Shown here in pieces: positions 1-10,469 of a DNA stretch of 64,000 nt. The notes below the pieces were generated by a model. The model saw nothing but the letters and a program-made list of their open reading frames with translations. It had not been told where the DNA came from and ran no database searches. The stretch is from Lachnotalea glycerini (GTDB taxonomy: Bacteria; Bacillota; Clostridia; Lachnospirales; Lachnospiraceae), in assembly GCF_003201285.1 (NCBI RefSeq), contig NZ_QICS01000007.1:174971-238970 (forward strand). Direction: 5' to 3'. The position numbers were made by a program, and so were the translations under genes. Positions within the stretch are counted from its first letter, which is position 1. The number at the start of each line of letters is the position of its first letter.

Positions 1-11
1 TTCTTTTTCAT
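1..11 (-). CDS. 5' end of a divergent gene, cut by the window edge
   Basis: On the minus strand an ATG at 11-9 is preceded by GAGGAGG (26-20) with an 8-base spacer, and the first codons read Met-Lys-Lys. This is a textbook gene start, and MKK is a common beginning for exported proteins. The gene lies divergent to a YesMN-type sensor/regulator pair, which in Firmicutes usually sits beside the sugar transporter it controls. A lipoprotein binding protein of an ABC importer is therefore a reasonable guess, but only three codons are visible and the function is not supported by sequence. Confidence 0.55.
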
Positions 12-92
12 TTCTTTATCCTCCTCTTATCATCGTTTGATATGAATCAAGTTATTAATGCTACATTTATCTTATATAATATGGCTTTGAAA

Positions 93-102
93 GTCCATGG
101 AC
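93..102. promoter_or_regulatory. Perfect 10-bp palindrome between divergent genes
   Basis: GTCCATGGAC is a perfect palindrome in the 294-bp divergent spacer. It lies upstream of both the minus-strand gene and the kinase promoter, so it could be an operator for the AraC-type regulator encoded next door. A single short palindrome in AT-rich DNA can arise by chance. The rest of this 305-base stretch holds only the promoter of the kinase gene and A/T-rich sequence. Confidence 0.25.
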
Positions 103-165
103 AAACTTCAAAATGTCTTTATAAAATATGCATATTTTATACAACAAAAAATTATTGAGCATTCA

Positions 166-194
166 TTGACTTTAATAAAAAATTCTATTATACT
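166..194 (+). promoter_or_regulatory. Sigma-A type promoter of the two-component operon
   Basis: TTGACT (166-171), a 17-bp spacer and TATACT (189-194) give a near-consensus vegetative promoter. Transcription would start near 201, leaving a leader of about 105 bases before the kinase start codon. Confidence 0.6.
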
Positions 195-305
195 GAAAAA
201 AATCAGCAAAGGAGTAACTTCATTTTTAAGCAGTCTATACCATATGATAATTATATATATTTTAAGTTAGCACCTAATAAATTTCACCTAAAAAGGAGTA
301 TACTT

Positions 306-2102
306 ATGTTTAAAAGAAACTTTCAGATAACCTTGTATTTATCTTGTTGTTTCATAATTACCTTGGCTATGTCTGCTTGTGCTTTTTTATTTTATCAGTA
401 TAATTCTCAATTAATGATAAATAACTTAAAAAATAACACTGCGAGTACTTTGGTTCTTCTTGATATGCAGCTAAATAACGTATTAAGTGATATGAATTCT
501 TCCCTAAAAACCATTCAGACTTCAGATAACTTCTTAAATATTATTCAACAAATCCCTTACTCTGATGCTAATTATTTTGCCTCGCAGCCTTCACAATCTT
601 CCAATATGAAGAATATTTTTCGTACCATACTTTATTCTAAATCAAGCGATCGTTGCATTCATTATATTAGTAACAATTTAGACAATGTTGGTACTAGTGT
701 TTCTAATTCCAGTGCTTATTTTGGCAAAGTTAAGCTTCGTTCAAATGACGATTTGCTGCATCTTTTAGAAGCTAAGAATTACGAGGCTTTCCTTCTTCCT
801 CACCAAGATTATTGGTTCAGCAAGGAGAATCAAGTTATTTCTGTTGTTCGTTGGGTACGCAGTACCTATCAAAGCTATGGTATTTTGGAATATACAATCC
901 AAATGTCCGAAATCAAAAAATTATTAACCATGTCCGATAATAACCAAAAAGAATATGAATTTATGATATTGGACGAAAATAATAACTTTATTTATAGTTC
1001 AGATGATCTTTTAGATACGGAAGCTGTATTAAATGTTTATCAGAAGAATCAATCTAATTCTACTCACAACACATTTTTTGTAAATAACTCTTATATTGCT
1101 TCCGAAAAAACTTTTTCTTTGACCAATTGGAAATTGATTCTGATACGTAATATTTCCGATTTAACCATGGAAATTCATAAACTCATAAAAATAACTATTT
1201 TTACGTTTTTTGTAATATTTATTGTAGTAGCTCTGTTTCTATACGTTTTAACACGTTATCTAACGAATCCTTTACGCAGTCTTTGTAAACAATTACTAAC
1301 TTGTAAACTAAGTCCTGATGTTAAAATAAATGTAGCTACTGAAAGTAATGAGATAATTGCATTGACTAATACTATACAAGATATTTTAAGCCAAATCTAT
1401 ATTCAGAATAATAAGTTAGTAGAAACTCGAAAACGTACTTTAAGAGCACACTATGATGCAATGGAAGCACAATTGAACCCTCATTTTCTTTATAATACCC
1501 TTTCTGTTATTGGTGCTAGTGCTTTAAATACCGGAAATATAACCGTGTCAAAAATGTGTTCTGAATTAGCTAAGCTTTTACGCTATACCATATCCTACAG
1601 TGGTAAATCCGTTCCCCTTGAAAATGAGATAAATAACATTCAAAGCTACTTATTCATTATGAAGACCCGACATGAGGATGCACTTGAATGCATCTGGGAA
1701 CTGGATGAGACTATAAATGATATACATGTTCCTAAGTTAATCTTACAACCTTTGGTAGAAAATTGCTTTCAGCATGGTTTTCAAGATATTGCACCTCCTT
1801 GGAAAATAAAAATTAAGTCTTATCAGGCAGACGGTAATTGGTATGTGTCTGTAGCAAACAATGGTTCTCCTTTTTCAATTGATAAAAAGGAACAATTATT
1901 TCAGCGATTTGAACAATATAAAAATTCATTTTTCGAAGAATATGATTCCAATCAATTTCTAGAAAAACAAGGTTTTGGACTGGAAAATACAGTAATTCGC
2001 CTTCATATATTTTATAGTGGCAATGAATATTTCCAGATATCCACTCAGAACCAATGGACAATTATAACAATAGGGAGCAAAATCAATGAACAACAAAATT
2101 AA
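306..2102 (+). CDS. YesM-type sensor histidine kinase
   Basis: Membrane sensor kinase of 598 residues, probably sensing an extracellular sugar. Transmembrane segments at about 8-30 and 295-316 flank a large extracytoplasmic sensor region. A HAMP-like linker follows, then the His_kinase domain of the LytS/YesM group with NPHFLYNTL at 391-399 (phospho-accepting His393), and an HATPase domain with an N box around 481-490 (QPLVENCFQH) and a glycine-rich GFGLEN box near 556. AAAGGAG lies before the ATG. The last 17 bases overlap the start of the response regulator, so the two are translationally coupled. The divergent gene at the left edge is the most likely target. The signal sensed cannot be told from the sequence. 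Confidence 0.93.
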   Translation: MFKRNFQITLYLSCCFIITLAMSACAFLFYQYNSQLMINNLKNNTASTLVLLDMQLNNVLSDMNSSLKTIQTSDNFLNIIQQIPYSDANYFASQPSQSSNMKNIFRTILYSKSSDRCIHYISNNLDNVGTSVSNSSAYFGKVKLRSNDDLLHLLEAKNYEAFLLPHQDYWFSKENQVISVVRWVRSTYQSYGILEYTIQMSEIKKLLTMSDNNQKEYEFMILDENNNFIYSSDDLLDTEAVLNVYQKNQSNSTHNTFFVNNSYIASEKTFSLTNWKLILIRNISDLTMEIHKLIKITIFTFFVIFIVVALFLYVLTRYLTNPLRSLCKQLLTCKLSPDVKINVATESNEIIALTNTIQDILSQIYIQNNKLVETRKRTLRAHYDAMEAQLNPHFLYNTLSVIGASALNTGNITVSKMCSELAKLLRYTISYSGKSVPLENEINNIQSYLFIMKTRHEDALECIWELDETINDIHVPKLILQPLVENCFQHGFQDIAPPWKIKIKSYQADGNWYVSVANNGSPFSIDKKEQLFQRFEQYKNSFFEEYDSNQFLEKQGFGLENTVIRLHIFYSGNEYFQISTQNQWTIITIGSKINEQQN

Positions 2103-3609
2103 AGTATTGATTGTGGAAGATGAACCCATGATTGCACGTGGTATTGAAACAATGATCTCTCAATATAGCAATGGTTTCAAAGTAATTGGAATTTGCAGAA
2201 ATGGACTAGAAGGATTAGAAAAAATTAAAGCTGCATTTCCTAATCTTGTATTTACTGATATTCGTATGCCTGTAATGGATGGACTTGATATGATAAAAGG
2301 AGCAAATCAACTTGAACAGGTTCCCCATTTTATCATATTAACTGGATATGAAGAGTTTACTTATGCTCAGTCTGCTCTTCATCTGGGTGTAAAGAATTAT
2401 CTTTTAAAACCTTTGGAATTTGATTCTCTTTTAAATACACTGAATGATTTCAAAAAATCCTATTACGCAGAAATCCGCCAACACCAAAATAAATGTATCC
2501 GTGATTTGATCTATAACGGAAACTTCATTTCAAATTCTTCTGTTTTAGACGGTTATTATATTACTTTTCTATTTATTTATTATGGTTTCGTAATCGACAA
2601 TACTTATGATGAATTAAATATAAGCCGTGAATTAGTTAAAAATTTGGACCTTTCCTTTATCGCAGATATCGAGAAGCAACAGAATATATGGATTTATTGT
2701 AATAAAGGCAGACATTATAATGAATGTATTTTTACAATTGTAAGCTGTAGTGATTTAAAATGTACCTTATCGCCCATAATTACTGCTTTTCAATCCCATA
2801 TTGAAACTACTGAAAGTTATCGAAATATTGTAGTATCAAAAACAACAAATAATATTTCAACACTATCCACTATTATGAATGAGTGTTGTGTCTACGCGCT
2901 TTCAACTATTCCTTTCGGCGTTAGTAAAACTATGATAGACAAGAATCAAGTTAATACAGATCCTATTTTTGTATCCTTAGAGGTACAACAATTATGTCAA
3001 CAAATTCCTTCAAAAGCTACGAAAGAAATTGTTGAATCTTTTTGTATTAAAACAATTGACTGGTGGAGAACAAAACAAATTGCACAATTTCAGCTTCATA
3101 ATGATTTACGTTATATTTTGAGCCAGATGCTGCAAAAAAGTTCAACACTATTAACTTCTTACCTAAGTGCTACTGAAATGATTAGCATCTCAGATAATTT
3201 CGATGCTTTATATGATAACCTACTCCATTCACTATATTTAATATTCAATCTGTCTGATCAAACGCAGAAAAAAGACTCTTTGGCTATCGTCCAAAGAGTT
3301 AAAAAATATTTAGATCAAAATTATACGCAACCAATTACCTACAAGGATTTTTATGAACTTTTTGGTTATAATGAAAAATATATCTCTTTGCTTTTTAAAA
3401 CAGAATATAATATTTCTCCTAGTAAATATGTGAGCAAACTGCGTATTGAGTTATCAAAACAACTTTTAATGGAGCATCCACAGATGACTTTAAAAGAAGT
3501 TGCTGAGTTATCTGGTTTCGCAGACTCTTTCTATTTTAGCCGTGTCTTTAAAGTAAGCGAAGGGGTGTCTCCAAGTAATTTTCAAAAAAATTATTTTCAG
3601 AATTACTAA
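2086..3609 (+). CDS. YesN-type response regulator with AraC DNA-binding domain
   Basis: Cytoplasmic transcription factor of 507 residues, partner of the kinase it overlaps. An N-terminal receiver domain (about 4-120) has the acidic pair ED at 11-12, the phospho-accepting Asp58 in FTDIRMPVMDG, and the conserved lysine in YLLKPLEF. A long, poorly conserved linker follows, and two AraC-type helix-turn-helix motifs occupy about 405-505, with the family signature around GFADSFYFSRVFK. Proteins of this build normally activate sugar uptake genes nearby. A second pair of the same type is at 53845-57231, showing that the arrangement recurs in this genome. Confidence 0.93.
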   Translation: MNNKIKVLIVEDEPMIARGIETMISQYSNGFKVIGICRNGLEGLEKIKAAFPNLVFTDIRMPVMDGLDMIKGANQLEQVPHFIILTGYEEFTYAQSALHLGVKNYLLKPLEFDSLLNTLNDFKKSYYAEIRQHQNKCIRDLIYNGNFISNSSVLDGYYITFLFIYYGFVIDNTYDELNISRELVKNLDLSFIADIEKQQNIWIYCNKGRHYNECIFTIVSCSDLKCTLSPIITAFQSHIETTESYRNIVVSKTTNNISTLSTIMNECCVYALSTIPFGVSKTMIDKNQVNTDPIFVSLEVQQLCQQIPSKATKEIVESFCIKTIDWWRTKQIAQFQLHNDLRYILSQMLQKSSTLLTSYLSATEMISISDNFDALYDNLLHSLYLIFNLSDQTQKKDSLAIVQRVKKYLDQNYTQPITYKDFYELFGYNEKYISLLFKTEYNISPSKYVSKLRIELSKQLLMEHPQMTLKEVAELSGFADSFYFSRVFKVSEGVSPSNFQKNYFQNY

Positions 3610-3631
3610 ACAGGTCAAATACTTTCAATTG

Positions 3632-3677
3632 AAACAGCTACTAATCTTCTCGTAAAGAATTAGTAGCTGTTTCTTTC
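3632..3677 (+). terminator. Terminator after the two-component operon
   Basis: A perfect 14-bp inverted repeat (AAACAGCTACTAAT at 3632-3645 and its complement at 3659-3672) is followed by CTTTC. It lies between two convergent genes and may also stop transcripts of the GH9 gene on the other strand. Confidence 0.8.
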
Positions 3678-3715
3678 ATAATAAAATGCCTGCTCTTATT
3701 ATTAATCTTTATTGA

Positions 3716-6379
3716 TTATGGCTCAATTCCCCATGCAAGACTGCCTGCAATATAAGCAGTTACATTTTGAGTATCTGTATATTCATTAGCAGATGTTATG
3801 AAAGAATAATCATCCGTTTGATTATAATTACTCCAATCTGCCTTTGAAAATCGTATCTGAACTTCTACTGCATTTCCAGGTGAAATCTCTCCTGCTGCAT
3901 CACTAAAACCAATTTCAACGTAGTGATCTGCCCCTTTGGCTGCTGTATCTAATTTACCAAAAGCACCTGTTATATTGGAATTTCCTACGTTTGACCAGTC
4001 ACACCAAAAGCTTTGATCCTTTTCACCATCAATCGTATAATAATATCTTAGTTTAACATCCGAAAGATCTAGACTGGTATCTCCTGTATTAAGTACCTTA
4101 ATCTTTGAAGCAATTCCATTGGCTGAAGCTTGGGAATTAACATTATACATTGAAACCTCAACATCCCCTGATGTTACGACAGAAGAATCTGAAACATTAA
4201 CTGCCAATGTAGAATCTGTCCCTGCGCTAAATGCAAAGGTAAGATTCAATTTTCCGCTATTTTGTGCTGCCAGATATTCTTTTCGAATCGTAACATTATT
4301 ACCATTTACTAAATAATCTTCATTCCCTGCTAAAGCAGTACTTCCATTTTTAATTCCCACAAATGTATTACCATTTAGTGTAAGTGCTACAGAAATATCT
4401 TTCTGATTACTTTCTGCCTTATCAAAAGAAACTGATTTTACTGAAATTGAAGAATTTTTGCTAATCTCTCCCGTACTGGCACCTGGTTCATTTCCAAATA
4501 CCTTTACACCATCATCATAAACCGGGATATAAGAGGATTTGGCAACACTTCCTGTCTTCAATCCTGTGAATGAGAAATCATTTGTGAATTCATACGCAGA
4601 TGGGGCTGTAATTCTAAATTGAACCTCTTTTTTACATTCTGAATTTCCTCCCGGATATATCTTAGTTCCTGTAAAATCAGCATCTACGTAATATATATTA
4701 TTTTCTTTATCCCAAGGCTTTAGCTGAGATAAAACTGCACCCTCGTTTAAGTTATTTGTCACTTTAAAATCACTGACACTGTAACCTGCATTGATCGCTT
4801 TTGTTATATCAACAAAATAACGGAAAGAAAGCTTATCTCCCATTTTTGCCGGCCAGCCAGATTGGTTATTAAGAACTGCTTTTATTTCAATAAAGTTAGA
4901 GCCTGATGCGTTGACTGATGCCTCAACAAAATATTCATCATTGGTTACTTTCTCCATAGCTGTAAAGTTCTCAATAGGTGTACCGCCATAATCCTCATAC
5001 ATTTTAGCCAAAGCGCCTACAAACCCTGCATTGTAATCACAAGCAACTTCATTGACAACGTAATTATTGATATCATCTGTATAGTCGTCATTTTTTCCGG
5101 GTCCTCCTACCAGTGCACCATAAAGAACATGTCTGTGGCTGGTAGGATTAGCCATACTATTTGTCCAAGAACTGTGAGCGGTTCTATGATGTGGATGCTC
5201 CGGTGAATTTGTACCAAAGCCAACTACATAGCTTCTTCCGGTGCTTCCAAGCGCATAATCAATCTGCTGTTTGGCAAATGTATTGTATGTATTTGCCTTC
5301 TCTGCACTACATCCAGACCAGTCTGCATAAACACTTGCTAAAAATGCAGTAGTTGTTGCGTAACGAAGAGAACCCCACTCTGATAGCCATGCCAGTCCCT
5401 TAGGAGTGTAAGTAACTCTTTCTCCATTATATCCAGTCGTCCAAAAATCTAAATGTTGCTCTATATACTTTTTATAAATGGGCTCATCTGTAATCTTAGC
5501 CAGTAATAATTCTGCACCATAATGAACATCATCCCAATTTTGTCCCCAGCTATAAGCCACGCCTGCACTGCCATTCCAATTATCCACATAACCTTCTGCT
5601 TTGTCTAAATATTCTTTTTCACCAGTTGCTAAATATAGCCAAACCCCTGCCCATGACAATTCATCATAGAAATCACTTGAATTACCATAGAATGTGTTAG
5701 CCGCTGTGTAACCTGCATTGCTTTTTGTGTTATCAGCAAAGGCAAACAGCTCTTTCGCATGGCTGATGCATGTCGCTGCATACTCTTCATCTTCTTCCTT
5801 AAAAATCACTGCTGTTGATGCCAACTCTGCTGCCGCCTGCGCTACTACAGATGAACCAGGATTTGACAAATCTACTTTATAGGAAGGCCTTGACATTTGC
5901 ATTACCTCTGCTGGTCCCCACCAAGAATGATCTGTATTACCGTTTCCTACCTGATAGTAAAATACATTTGCCTCTGGATGACACTTCATTAAATAGTCAC
6001 TGACCCATTTTATATTATCCATCTGATAATCCAATTGTCCACTTTCTATAAGAGCATCCTTAGCTTCGTATACAGACCATGCAAGCATGGTCGCAGAATA
6101 TGCCATCGGTATATTAAATTTTACATGATCTCCGGCATCATACCAGCCTCCGGTCAAATCAAGTCCGACATCTGCACCATCTGTAAGTCCTGAATCACCT
6201 CTCCAATTATTTCTCGTATTCTCCGGCAGTTCGCCTGAGCGTTGAAATTCATAAAACATAACTGCTTTTTGAAGTGCCTCTCCATAATTATAGTTAGCAG
6301 CCTCTGCCTTTATCCCCTGTACTGGCAATAACGTACACACAAGTGCTGCAGCTACTAATTTACTCCAAGATTTTCTCAT
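3716..6379 (-). CDS. Secreted GH9 endoglucanase with CBM3c, X2 and CBM3 modules
   Basis: Extracellular cellulase. Residues here are counted from an upstream ATG at 6391; the ATG at 6379 (residue 5) is preferred because GGAGG sits five bases before it, giving 887 residues. A signal peptide ends near AEA (about 31). The GH9 domain (about 33-465) shows WYDAGDH (83-89) with the catalytic aspartates 85 and 88, the HPHHRTAH block at 399-406 and the proton-donor Glu448 in [11 protein letters not shown]. It is followed by a CBM3c (about 485-632) of the kind that makes GH9 enzymes processive, an X2 Ig-like module (about 650-735) and a C-terminal CBM3 (about 742-889) for crystalline cellulose. There is no dockerin, so it acts as a free enzyme. 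It lies downstream of GH48 on the same strand, 140 bp away, as in L. phytofermentans. Confidence 0.96.
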   Translation of the reverse strand: MRKSWSKLVAAALVCTLLPVQGIKAEAANYNYGEALQKAVMFYEFQRSGELPENTRNNWRGDSGLTDGADVGLDLTGGWYDAGDHVKFNIPMAYSATMLAWSVYEAKDALIESGQLDYQMDNIKWVSDYLMKCHPEANVFYYQVGNGNTDHSWWGPAEVMQMSRPSYKVDLSNPGSSVVAQAAAELASTAVIFKEEDEEYAATCISHAKELFAFADNTKSNAGYTAANTFYGNSSDFYDELSWAGVWLYLATGEKEYLDKAEGYVDNWNGSAGVAYSWGQNWDDVHYGAELLLAKITDEPIYKKYIEQHLDFWTTGYNGERVTYTPKGLAWLSEWGSLRYATTTAFLASVYADWSGCSAEKANTYNTFAKQQIDYALGSTGRSYVVGFGTNSPEHPHHRTAHSSWTNSMANPTSHRHVLYGALVGGPGKNDDYTDDINNYVVNEVACDYNAGFVGALAKMYEDYGGTPIENFTAMEKVTNDEYFVEASVNASGSNFIEIKAVLNNQSGWPAKMGDKLSFRYFVDITKAINAGYSVSDFKVTNNLNEGAVLSQLKPWDKENNIYYVDADFTGTKIYPGGNSECKKEVQFRITAPSAYEFTNDFSFTGLKTGSVAKSSYIPVYDDGVKVFGNEPGASTGEISKNSSISVKSVSFDKAESNQKDISVALTLNGNTFVGIKNGSTALAGNEDYLVNGNNVTIRKEYLAAQNSGKLNLTFAFSAGTDSTLAVNVSDSSVVTSGDVEVSMYNVNSQASANGIASKIKVLNTGDTSLDLSDVKLRYYYTIDGEKDQSFWCDWSNVGNSNITGAFGKLDTAAKGADHYVEIGFSDAAGEISPGNAVEVQIRFSKADWSNYNQTDDYSFITSANEYTDTQNVTAYIAGSLAWGIEP

Positions 6380-6437
6380 ACTTTCCTCCATTCACTCTAT
6401 TTCTACTTTTCTGTAAAAATATCATAATCATTTCAAA

Positions 6438-6464
6438 ATCACCGCCCCTGCATGGAGCGGTGAT
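6438..6464 (-). terminator. Stem-loop between the GH48 and GH9 genes
   Basis: ATCACCGC (6438-6445) pairs perfectly with GCGGTGAT (6457-6464) and two more base pairs form inside. On the minus strand the hairpin is followed by TTTTGAAA, a weak U tract. It could be a leaky terminator that lowers GH9 output relative to GH48, or an mRNA end-protecting structure after processing. Confidence 0.55.
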
Positions 6465-6519
6465 AATTTTAATGATAGAAAACTCTCTTTACTACATCAT
6501 ACCAGAGTATTTCTACTTC

Positions 6520-9228
6520 TTATGGTTCAATTCCCCATTGGATAGCACCATTAATGTAACCTGTAACTTTTTCTGAATCTGCATAAGACGTATTGGCTGT
6601 ACTAAATGAATAGTCTCCGTCTTGTGTATAGTTAGACCAATCTGATTTAGAAAATCTCACTTGTACTTCAAGAGACTGTCCTGCTGCCAAAGTTCCTGCG
6701 CCATTACTAAAACCGATTTCAAGATAGTGATCAGCCCCTGTTTTAGATGCATCCATCTTAACAAAAGTTCCGGTTACGTTGTTACTACCAACTGTTGACC
6801 AATCACACCAGAAACTCTGATCCTTATCACCATCAATTGTATAATAATAACGAAGCTTTACATCAGAAAGTGAAATATCACTATCTCCCTCATTATAAAT
6901 CTTAAATTTAGGAGAAATACCATTTGTCGTATTTGAAGTACTTGCATTGTACATTTGTACCTTAATATCTCCTTCTACAGCTTCAGGTACTGAAGAATCG
7001 ATAACAGATACCTTTAATGCACTGTTCTTTCCTGCACTAAAATCAAAGGTTAGATTAACGTTTCCAACCGAATATTTTGCTAAATAATCCTTAGAAATGG
7101 TTACCACGTTATCATTTACTGTATAGTCAGTTCCTTTCACTAAAGCATCCTTACCGTTATTGATTGCATCTAAAGTATTTCCGTTTAAAGTTACTTCTAC
7201 AGAAATGTCCTCAGCAGCATTTTTATCAAAGGTTGCTTTATTTGTTGAAAGGGTAGAATTACTTTCATTTGTTTCCTCACCAAATAAAATTGAGTATAAT
7301 CCGTTTGCAATTGCAACATCGCATTGAGCCCAGAAACGATGGTAATTAATTTCCATGTCAGTGCCTGTATTATATGCGTTTAATAAGTTCTCATAGTTAG
7401 GATCATCCTTATACTTAGAACGAATATCAAGGAATTTAATACCATTCTTAATTTCATCACCATTTGGCATTGTTCCTGTAAAGCCTTCCGGAACATAAAC
7501 CTCCTGTTCAAAATAACGTGTAGGATCTATATATTCAGTACATGATACACCCTTTTCATCACGATAAAGTGTCCAGGTTCTATCAAGTAATTCTTTGGCA
7601 AGAACACGAGATTCATCATCACCAGATGCTTTACTATAATATAATAATGTATTGGCAAGTGAACCTACAATACCAAGGTCTGTTCCGTAAGTTTCTACAG
7701 ATACATGCAGACCTGAATTACCTGTATAAGTACCTGTCCAAGTATCAGGCTGACCTGTCCAAGCTATTTTACCAGGAATTTGGAACGTACCATCACTGTT
7801 TAATTTAACAACTGTTTTAACCCAACTTACCCATTTATCCATGATATCTTTCGCTCTGGTATCTCCGGTCTGATAATAATACTCAGCTACACGCTGCATT
7901 GACCATGTCTGCATACCAAACCACGTATTACTTCCAGGATCACTGTAAACAGGATTTTCTTCATATCCCATACCATAGAAAGTCGAAACATTTGAAGGTA
8001 ATGTTTCATAACGTCCATTGTAAGAGTTGCTCGCTCCACCTGCAATTGCTCCTTCTGACGACTGAAGCCATTGATAGAATTCTAATTGTCGATCCAAGCT
8101 TTCTCCCCAGTCGGTTGCACCGTTTTGAGAAGCTGGCTTAAATTCTGAATCCTCAGACAGAATCCATGCTGTCATTGGGTTCTGGTATCCGAAATGGTTG
8201 TGGCTGCAACCAATCTTCCAAGCCCAGTCAGCAGTCGTTCCGCCACCCCACGCATAATACCAGGATAATAGATAATGACTTGAATCATAGCCTGTTCCTG
8301 CTGTTGATGAATTTCCTATTTTTCTAAAATATTTATCGAACATAGAATAACGCAGATAATCACCCATTTTAGTTGCTTTACTTACATCATCCGACAAATC
8401 GACACCATAATCTTTTGCCCATTCATTTGCCCAATAAGTTGCTTGAACAGCTCTGGCATCAGCATCTGGTGCATTGGTGTACTTAAATTGCTGTGAATAG
8501 GAATTGTCTTTGACAAATAAATCCAAGAATCCATTTTTACCGCCAAATTTCATAGTTTCATAACAAGGCTGTGGTATTGTTTCAAATACAGATTCCTGTG
8601 TACCTCTTTGATATGTATTAATATAGGATGGTGTTGAAGTTCCGTCTCCTCTTTGTCCAAATCCATACCAGTTGTCTACGTCAAGTAACCAATGCATTCC
8701 GTATATCTGTGATGTTCCATAAGTTGAAGTCAAATCACTGTTAATTGGATCCTTACCAACAGCTGCTCCAAAATCCATTGCTGATGGATATAAATCCGGC
8801 TCTTCCCACTCTGCTGCATACGTTGCTGGTGAATTTGCATTATACTTACTCATACTGCTATTTGGTTGATCTTTATCTCCTGGAATTATGTACTTTTCAG
8901 TGATATCCCAAGCATCCTCAAATGAAGAAAAATCTCCTGAAAATTTACCATACATAGCTTCCAACCACAAATAATAGCTAAAAGCCTCACTAGTTGTAAC
9001 ATGACCATAATCTGGTGCCTCTACAATCATAGTTTCTACTGAATGGTATGGGATTCCTTGTTCGCTAAAATATCCATTATCTGAGTCATGCAGATCCTCC
9101 CACATTTCCATAAAACGCTCTTCATAAGCACTTGTATTATCTGCTTCTGCACCATAGGTTATTGGTTTTGGCACAAGCGAAATCATTAGTGCTGTTAAAA
9201 CTAACCATGCTACTTTTTTCTTATACAT
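6520..9228 (-). CDS. Secreted GH48 cellulase with X2 and CBM3 modules
   Basis: Processive reducing-end exocellulase acting on crystalline cellulose outside the cell; 902 residues. A signal peptide (about 1-27) ends at YGA. The GH48 catalytic domain covers about 34-652. [13 protein letters not shown] (70-82) contains two glutamates 11 residues apart, matching the spacing of Glu44 and Glu55 of Clostridium cellulolyticum Cel48F, so Glu81 is the expected proton donor. [11 protein letters not shown] (252-262) holds the aspartates near the proposed base. An X2 module (about 664-743) and a CBM3 (754-902) follow; this tail is closely related to that of the adjacent GH9 enzyme. No dockerin. GAGGAGG precedes the ATG. 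GH48 is usually the most abundant cellulase of a cellulolytic Firmicute, and this genome places it first in the pair. Confidence 0.97.
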   Translation of the reverse strand: MYKKKVAWLVLTALMISLVPKPITYGAEADNTSAYEERFMEMWEDLHDSDNGYFSEQGIPYHSVETMIVEAPDYGHVTTSEAFSYYLWLEAMYGKFSGDFSSFEDAWDITEKYIIPGDKDQPNSSMSKYNANSPATYAAEWEEPDLYPSAMDFGAAVGKDPINSDLTSTYGTSQIYGMHWLLDVDNWYGFGQRGDGTSTPSYINTYQRGTQESVFETIPQPCYETMKFGGKNGFLDLFVKDNSYSQQFKYTNAPDADARAVQATYWANEWAKDYGVDLSDDVSKATKMGDYLRYSMFDKYFRKIGNSSTAGTGYDSSHYLLSWYYAWGGGTTADWAWKIGCSHNHFGYQNPMTAWILSEDSEFKPASQNGATDWGESLDRQLEFYQWLQSSEGAIAGGASNSYNGRYETLPSNVSTFYGMGYEENPVYSDPGSNTWFGMQTWSMQRVAEYYYQTGDTRAKDIMDKWVSWVKTVVKLNSDGTFQIPGKIAWTGQPDTWTGTYTGNSGLHVSVETYGTDLGIVGSLANTLLYYSKASGDDESRVLAKELLDRTWTLYRDEKGVSCTEYIDPTRYFEQEVYVPEGFTGTMPNGDEIKNGIKFLDIRSKYKDDPNYENLLNAYNTGTDMEINYHRFWAQCDVAIANGLYSILFGEETNESNSTLSTNKATFDKNAAEDISVEVTLNGNTLDAINNGKDALVKGTDYTVNDNVVTISKDYLAKYSVGNVNLTFDFSAGKNSALKVSVIDSSVPEAVEGDIKVQMYNASTSNTTNGISPKFKIYNEGDSDISLSDVKLRYYYTIDGDKDQSFWCDWSTVGSNNVTGTFVKMDASKTGADHYLEIGFSNGAGTLAAGQSLEVQVRFSKSDWSNYTQDGDYSFSTANTSYADSEKVTGYINGAIQWGIEP

Positions 9229-9591
9229 TAAAATACCTCCTCATAATTTATCTAACAATTAACGTTCGCTTTTTTAGGAGCGTTGCAAAATTTGTCATAA
9301 AAAAGCTTGTTTCATGCCTCCTCTCCCCTGCATAATTATACACTTCTAAATTAGCAAGCATTAATGGTAGTCCCCCAATTTTTGTCTAATTTTATCGTCT
9401 TTACTAGATTAGGATAGCATATTATTGTACATTTGTAAATCAATATGTTAAATTATTTTACAATTTATTATATTTTTGTTGTTTTTACTTTTATTTAACT
9501 TATTTTACATATTTTTTGTTTATTTTACGTATTAAGTGTTTTTTTTCAACATAATGAACCTAAATAATACACAAAGATATTTATTTTTTAC
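9229..9591 (-). promoter_or_regulatory. Leader and promoter region of the GH48-GH9 unit
   Basis: This gene-free stretch is very AT-rich. A good -10 (TATAAT, complement at 9335-9340) would start a transcript near 9328 and give a leader of about 100 bases; no convincing -35 hexamer was seen 16-18 bp upstream of it, which suggests activator dependence. No clear CcpA cre site was found by eye. Beyond 9420 there are only A/T runs and the terminator of the next operon. Confidence 0.4.
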
Positions 9592-9645
9592 ATAATAAAA
9601 AATAGAGATTATGCATTCAAAATTTGAATTTCATAACCTCTATTT
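9592..9645 (-). terminator. Terminator of the DUF2325/flavodoxin operon
   Basis: A 14-bp stem with one wobble pair (9600-9613 with 9632-9645) begins at the last codon of the DUF2325 gene and is followed on the minus strand by TTTTTTATT. Confidence 0.8.
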
Positions 9646-9646
9646 G

Positions 9647-9943
9647 CTATAAATCACATTCATTTTTACAAACATTCTCCAAAATATCATTCAATGCACA
9701 TCCACTGCTGGAATGACATCTGACTAAATCCGTATTGTTTTTTTCTGCCTCCGCAACAGCACATCGTGCCATTTTGTGTGAAACTGTATTGGTAAATAAT
9801 ATAATTAAATCAGGACTTCCTATCTGATCTCCAAATTTACCGGACATTTTTGTAAATACCTTGGCTTTGCACTTATATTCCTTACATATCTTTTTATACT
9901 GACAGGCCATTCTATCATGTCCGCCTATAATTACAACACTCAT
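9647..9943 (-). CDS. DUF2325 family protein
   Basis: Small cytoplasmic protein of 98 residues matching DUF2325: VVIIGGH near the N-terminus, a basic stretch, DLIILFTNTVSH in the middle, and a conserved serine-rich SSSGC close to the end. The function is not established. It has five or more cysteines (in CQYKKICKEYKCK and near the C-terminus), so metal or redox chemistry is possible. AAAGGAG precedes the ATG. It is the last gene of a three-gene unit with flavodoxin and DUF3793 whose promoter carries an iron-type palindrome, which suggests expression under iron shortage. Confidence 0.8.
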   Translation of the reverse strand: MSVVIIGGHDRMACQYKKICKEYKCKAKVFTKMSGKFGDQIGSPDLIILFTNTVSHKMARCAVAEAEKNNTDLVRCHSSSGCALNDILENVCKNECDL

Positions 9944-9980
9944 ATTAACTCCTTTCTGACTCCTGCTGATATCTCGTACA

Positions 9981-10018
9981 GATAAGCCGTTACATTAAAC
10001 TTCGTAACGGCTTTATCT
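9981..10018 (-). other. Intercistronic stem-loop after the flavodoxin gene
   Basis: AAGCCGTTAC (9984-9993) and GTAACGGCTT (10004-10013) form a perfect stem, lengthened by flanking GATA/TATC. No U tract follows on either strand, so it is more likely to protect the upstream mRNA or attenuate the downstream gene than to be a full terminator. Confidence 0.5.
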
Positions 10019-10023
10019 AAAGA

Positions 10024-10455
10024 TCAAAGTGCTGCTAATTGCTTTCCAATCTCACTACACTCTGCTAATACCTCATCATCTGGTGTTTCCTGACACATGC
10101 AGCCTTTTCCTCCAACTAAAACAGCACCTGCATTTATCATTCTTTCTTCCCAGTCTCTCATCCATTCTCCGTCTCCCCATCCATAGGAGCCAAACAAAGC
10201 GATGTTTTTACCGGTTGCAAATTTCTCTATCTCTTCAACAAATGGTTCCATCTCTTCTTCTTCCAAAACCTCTGCACCCATGGCAGGACAGCCTAAAGCA
10301 AATACGGTAGAATCTTTTAAACTGTCTAAAGAAGCCTTTGACACCTCAATCACCTCAGCCTCTTTACCGGCCATCTTTATTCCCTGACCGACTGCGTTTG
10401 CCATAGCCTCTGTGTTTCCTGTCTGTGACCAAAAAATTACACTTATCTTACCCAT
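10024..10455 (-). CDS. Short-chain flavodoxin
   Basis: FMN electron carrier of 143 residues that can replace ferredoxin when iron is scarce. The phosphate-binding loop SQTGNTE occurs at about 10-16, and the FMN-flanking loops are GCPAMGAE and SYGWGDGEWM, both typical of clostridial flavodoxins. Length is normal for the short-chain class. GGAGG lies before the ATG. It sits second in an operon between DUF3793 and DUF2325, and the unit is preceded by a palindrome also found at feoB, which fits iron-dependent control. Confidence 0.95.
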   Translation of the reverse strand: MGKISVIFWSQTGNTEAMANAVGQGIKMAGKEAEVIEVSKASLDSLKDSTVFALGCPAMGAEVLEEEEMEPFVEEIEKFATGKNIALFGSYGWGDGEWMRDWEERMINAGAVLVGGKGCMCQETPDDEVLAECSEIGKQLAAL

Positions 10456-10469
10456 AACCTATCATCCTC

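Noticed and set aside
5161..5352. Plus-strand open frames inside the GH9 and GH48 genes as real genes
   Set aside because: They are antisense readings of conserved catalytic-domain codons, with no ribosome-binding sites or homologous motifs.
3716..9228. Cellulosomal enzymes
   Set aside because: No dockerin repeats at either C-terminus; both end in CBM3.
9229..9591. CcpA cre site in front of GH48
   Set aside because: No sequence close to TGWAANCGNTNWCA was found by eye.
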